Below the pieces are notes generated by a model. The model searched no databases, had not been told where the DNA came from, and was given only the letters and a program-made list of their open reading frames with translations. This document shows, piece after piece, positions 62,706 to 64,000 of a stretch of 64,000 bases of DNA. The translations under genes were made by a program, and so were the position numbers. Position 1 is the first letter of the stretch; every line of letters starts with the position of its first letter. The stretch comes from Streptomyces purpureus (GTDB taxonomy: Bacteria; Actinomycetota; Actinomycetes; Streptomycetales; Streptomycetaceae): NCBI RefSeq assembly GCF_014648195.1, contig NZ_BMQQ01000001.1:666750-730749 (forward strand). Direction: 5' to 3'.

Positions 62706-64000
62706 GTACCGATACGACCGACACGACCAGCACGAGCCGCGCGGAGGCGAGCGGCGCCGCCTGGTGGGTCAAGAACTCGCGTGCGCTGCTCAGGCTCGCG
62801 TTCCCGTTGATCCTGACCAACTTCGCCTATGTCGCGCTGACCACCGTCGACATCGTCATGCTGGGCAGGCTCGGCGCCGTCGAGATCGCCGCCGCCGGTC
62901 TGGCCATCGCGCTGTTCAACCAGTTGCGCACCACCGGCACGGGCCTGGTGACCGGGGTCAGCAACCTGGTCGCCGAAGCCCGGGTGCGGGACGACCGCGA
63001 ACGCGTCGGCGCACTGCTGTTCGCGGGCTTCTTCTGGGCGACCGTCTGCGGTGTGGTGTTCTGCGTGGCGCTGCTGCTGATCGGCCCGCTGCTCGTCCTG
63101 CTGGGCCAGGACCCCACGGTGGTCGACAGGGCGGGCGAGTTCCTGATGGTCCTGGCGCCGGGCATGCTGCCCTGCCTGTGGTTCCAGAACCTGCGGCACT
63201 TCACCACCGGCCTCAAGCGGCCCGGCCCGCTGCTGGCCATCACGCTGGCCTCGGTCGGCGTCACCATCGGCCTGAACTACGTCCTGATCCACGGCAAGTT
63301 CGGCCTGCCCGCGTTCGGCTTCGTCGGCGTCGCGATCGCCACCGTCACGGTGTTCCTGCTGTCCTTCCTGGCGTTCGTCGCGGTGATCCTGCGCGACAGC
63401 ACCCTCCGCCCGTACCTCACCTCGCCCCATGCGCGGCGCTGGAACGGCGACGCGGTCCGGTCGGTCTGGCGCCTTGGCCTGCCGATCTCGGGCACCTACG
63501 CCTCGGAGGCTGGTTTCTTCAGCGTGCTCACCCTGGTCATCGGTTCCCTGGGCGTCGAGGCCCTGGCCGCGCAGACGGTGCTCAACCAGATCGTCTACAT
63601 CGTCTTCATGATCTCCGCCGGCCTCTCCCACGCGGCGTCGATCCTCATCAGCGAGGCCGACGGCGGCAACGACTACCGGGAAGCCCGCAGGACGGGGTTG
63701 CTCGGCACCGCCTGGGGTGTGATCGCGACGCTGCTGGTCGCCGTCGTGTACCTGGTGGTGCCGGAGGCGATCGTGTCCCTGTTCATCTCCGCGGAGCACG
63801 CCGACAACGCGGACATCATCGCGCTGACCGTGACCGGACTGCTCATCGCCGCCCTCATGCAGGTCTTCGACGCGACCCAGAACATCGGCAACGGCATCCT
63901 GCGCGGCATCGGCGACACCGCCGGCCCCTTCCGGATCTCCCTTGTGGGGTACTGGCTGATCGGTCTGCCTGCGGGCTACCTGCTCGGGGTCACCGCCGAC
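62702..64000 (+). CDS. MATE-family multidrug/metabolite exporter (partial, runs off right edge)
   Basis: 433 codons from GTG 62702, which overlaps the previous stop by 4 nt, open to the window edge. About twelve helices begin with LLRLAFPLILTNFAYVALTTVD; the family markers are VDIVMLGRLGAVEIAAAGLA and LGLPISGTYASEAGFF. Translational coupling to the biosynthetic genes makes it the likely exporter of their product, as in other small-metallophore operons. The C-terminus and any further genes lie outside the window. Confidence 0.88.
   Translation, partial: MSTDTTDTTSTSRAEASGAAWWVKNSRALLRLAFPLILTNFAYVALTTVDIVMLGRLGAVEIAAAGLAIALFNQLRTTGTGLVTGVSNLVAEARVRDDRERVGALLFAGFFWATVCGVVFCVALLLIGPLLVLLGQDPTVVDRAGEFLMVLAPGMLPCLWFQNLRHFTTGLKRPGPLLAITLASVGVTIGLNYVLIHGKFGLPAFGFVGVAIATVTVFLLSFLAFVAVILRDSTLRPYLTSPHARRWNGDAVRSVWRLGLPISGTYASEAGFFSVLTLVIGSLGVEALAAQTVLNQIVYIVFMISAGLSHAASILISEADGGNDYREARRTGLLGTAWGVIATLLVAVVYLVVPEAIVSLFISAEHADNADIIALTVTGLLIAALMQVFDATQNIGNGILRGIGDTAGPFRISLVGYWLIGLPAGYLLGVTAD

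Overview
The window reads as high-GC actinobacterial chromosome, almost certainly Streptomyces or a close relative. The coding strand shows near-saturated G/C at third codon positions, frequent GTG starts, many 4-nt ATGA/GTGA overlaps, an SsgA-like sporulation regulator, a ten-part gas-vesicle operon in the actinomycete order, a B12-riboswitch-controlled metE and a PucR-type regulator. No rRNA, tRNA, CRISPR array or intact insertion sequence was seen.

Layout. 1-4652 is a decaying non-ribosomal peptide locus: a PCP-C protein running off the left edge, a frameshifted MFS exporter remnant, and an A-domain gene whose N-terminus is a beheaded thioesterase. The two genes meet head to head at a breakpoint near 2652. 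4658-10719 is ordinary chromosome: GNAT acetyltransferase, two-component system, small membrane protein, secreted lipase and PucR regulator. 10727-14061 holds a two-gene conflict module, a trypsin-co-occurring-domain protein coupled to a trypsin/STAND-NTPase/TM/WD40 protein. 14268-18826 carries an SsgA-like gene and the gas-vesicle operon, closed by a 20-bp hairpin. 19037-22205 is a tandem pair of secreted alpha/beta hydrolases, and 22314-23000 a PAP2 phosphatase.

23008-48898 is one 26-kb minus-strand operon of 20 tightly packed genes for a Wzx/Wzy-type exopolysaccharide. It begins with a nucleotide-sugar 6-dehydrogenase and continues with two glycosyltransferases, two Wzz-like proteins, flippase, polymerase, a heparinase-like lyase and a beta-helix lipoprotein. 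It also carries an asparagine-synthase-like amidotransferase and a probable CDP-sugar module (cytidylyltransferase, C-methyltransferase, SDR, PIG-L deacetylase, DUF4910 enzyme, 3,5-epimerase-like protein, PLP aminotransferase). No initiating phosphoglycosyltransferase is in the window. A 29-codon reading frame overlaps the start of the first gene and may be a leader peptide.

49610-53203 contains an SRPBCC protein, a Rieske oxygenase and a B12-binding radical SAM protein resembling hopanoid C-3 methylase. 53502-55532 is a stress/redox group (DUF2180, universal stress protein, four-helix Cys-rich copper protein). 55744-59632 on the minus strand holds deoxynucleoside kinase, a multiply frameshifted folP fragment and metE with its cobalamin riboswitch. 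From 60280 a plus-strand operon starts at a Zur-box-like operator and a possible leaderless promoter. It encodes a type-III-fold PLP decarboxylase, an ornithine-cyclodeaminase-like dehydrogenase and a MATE exporter that runs off the right edge. I read it as the front of a zinc-repressed small-metallophore locus, and it is the most interesting lead in the window, with the protease-STAND module second.
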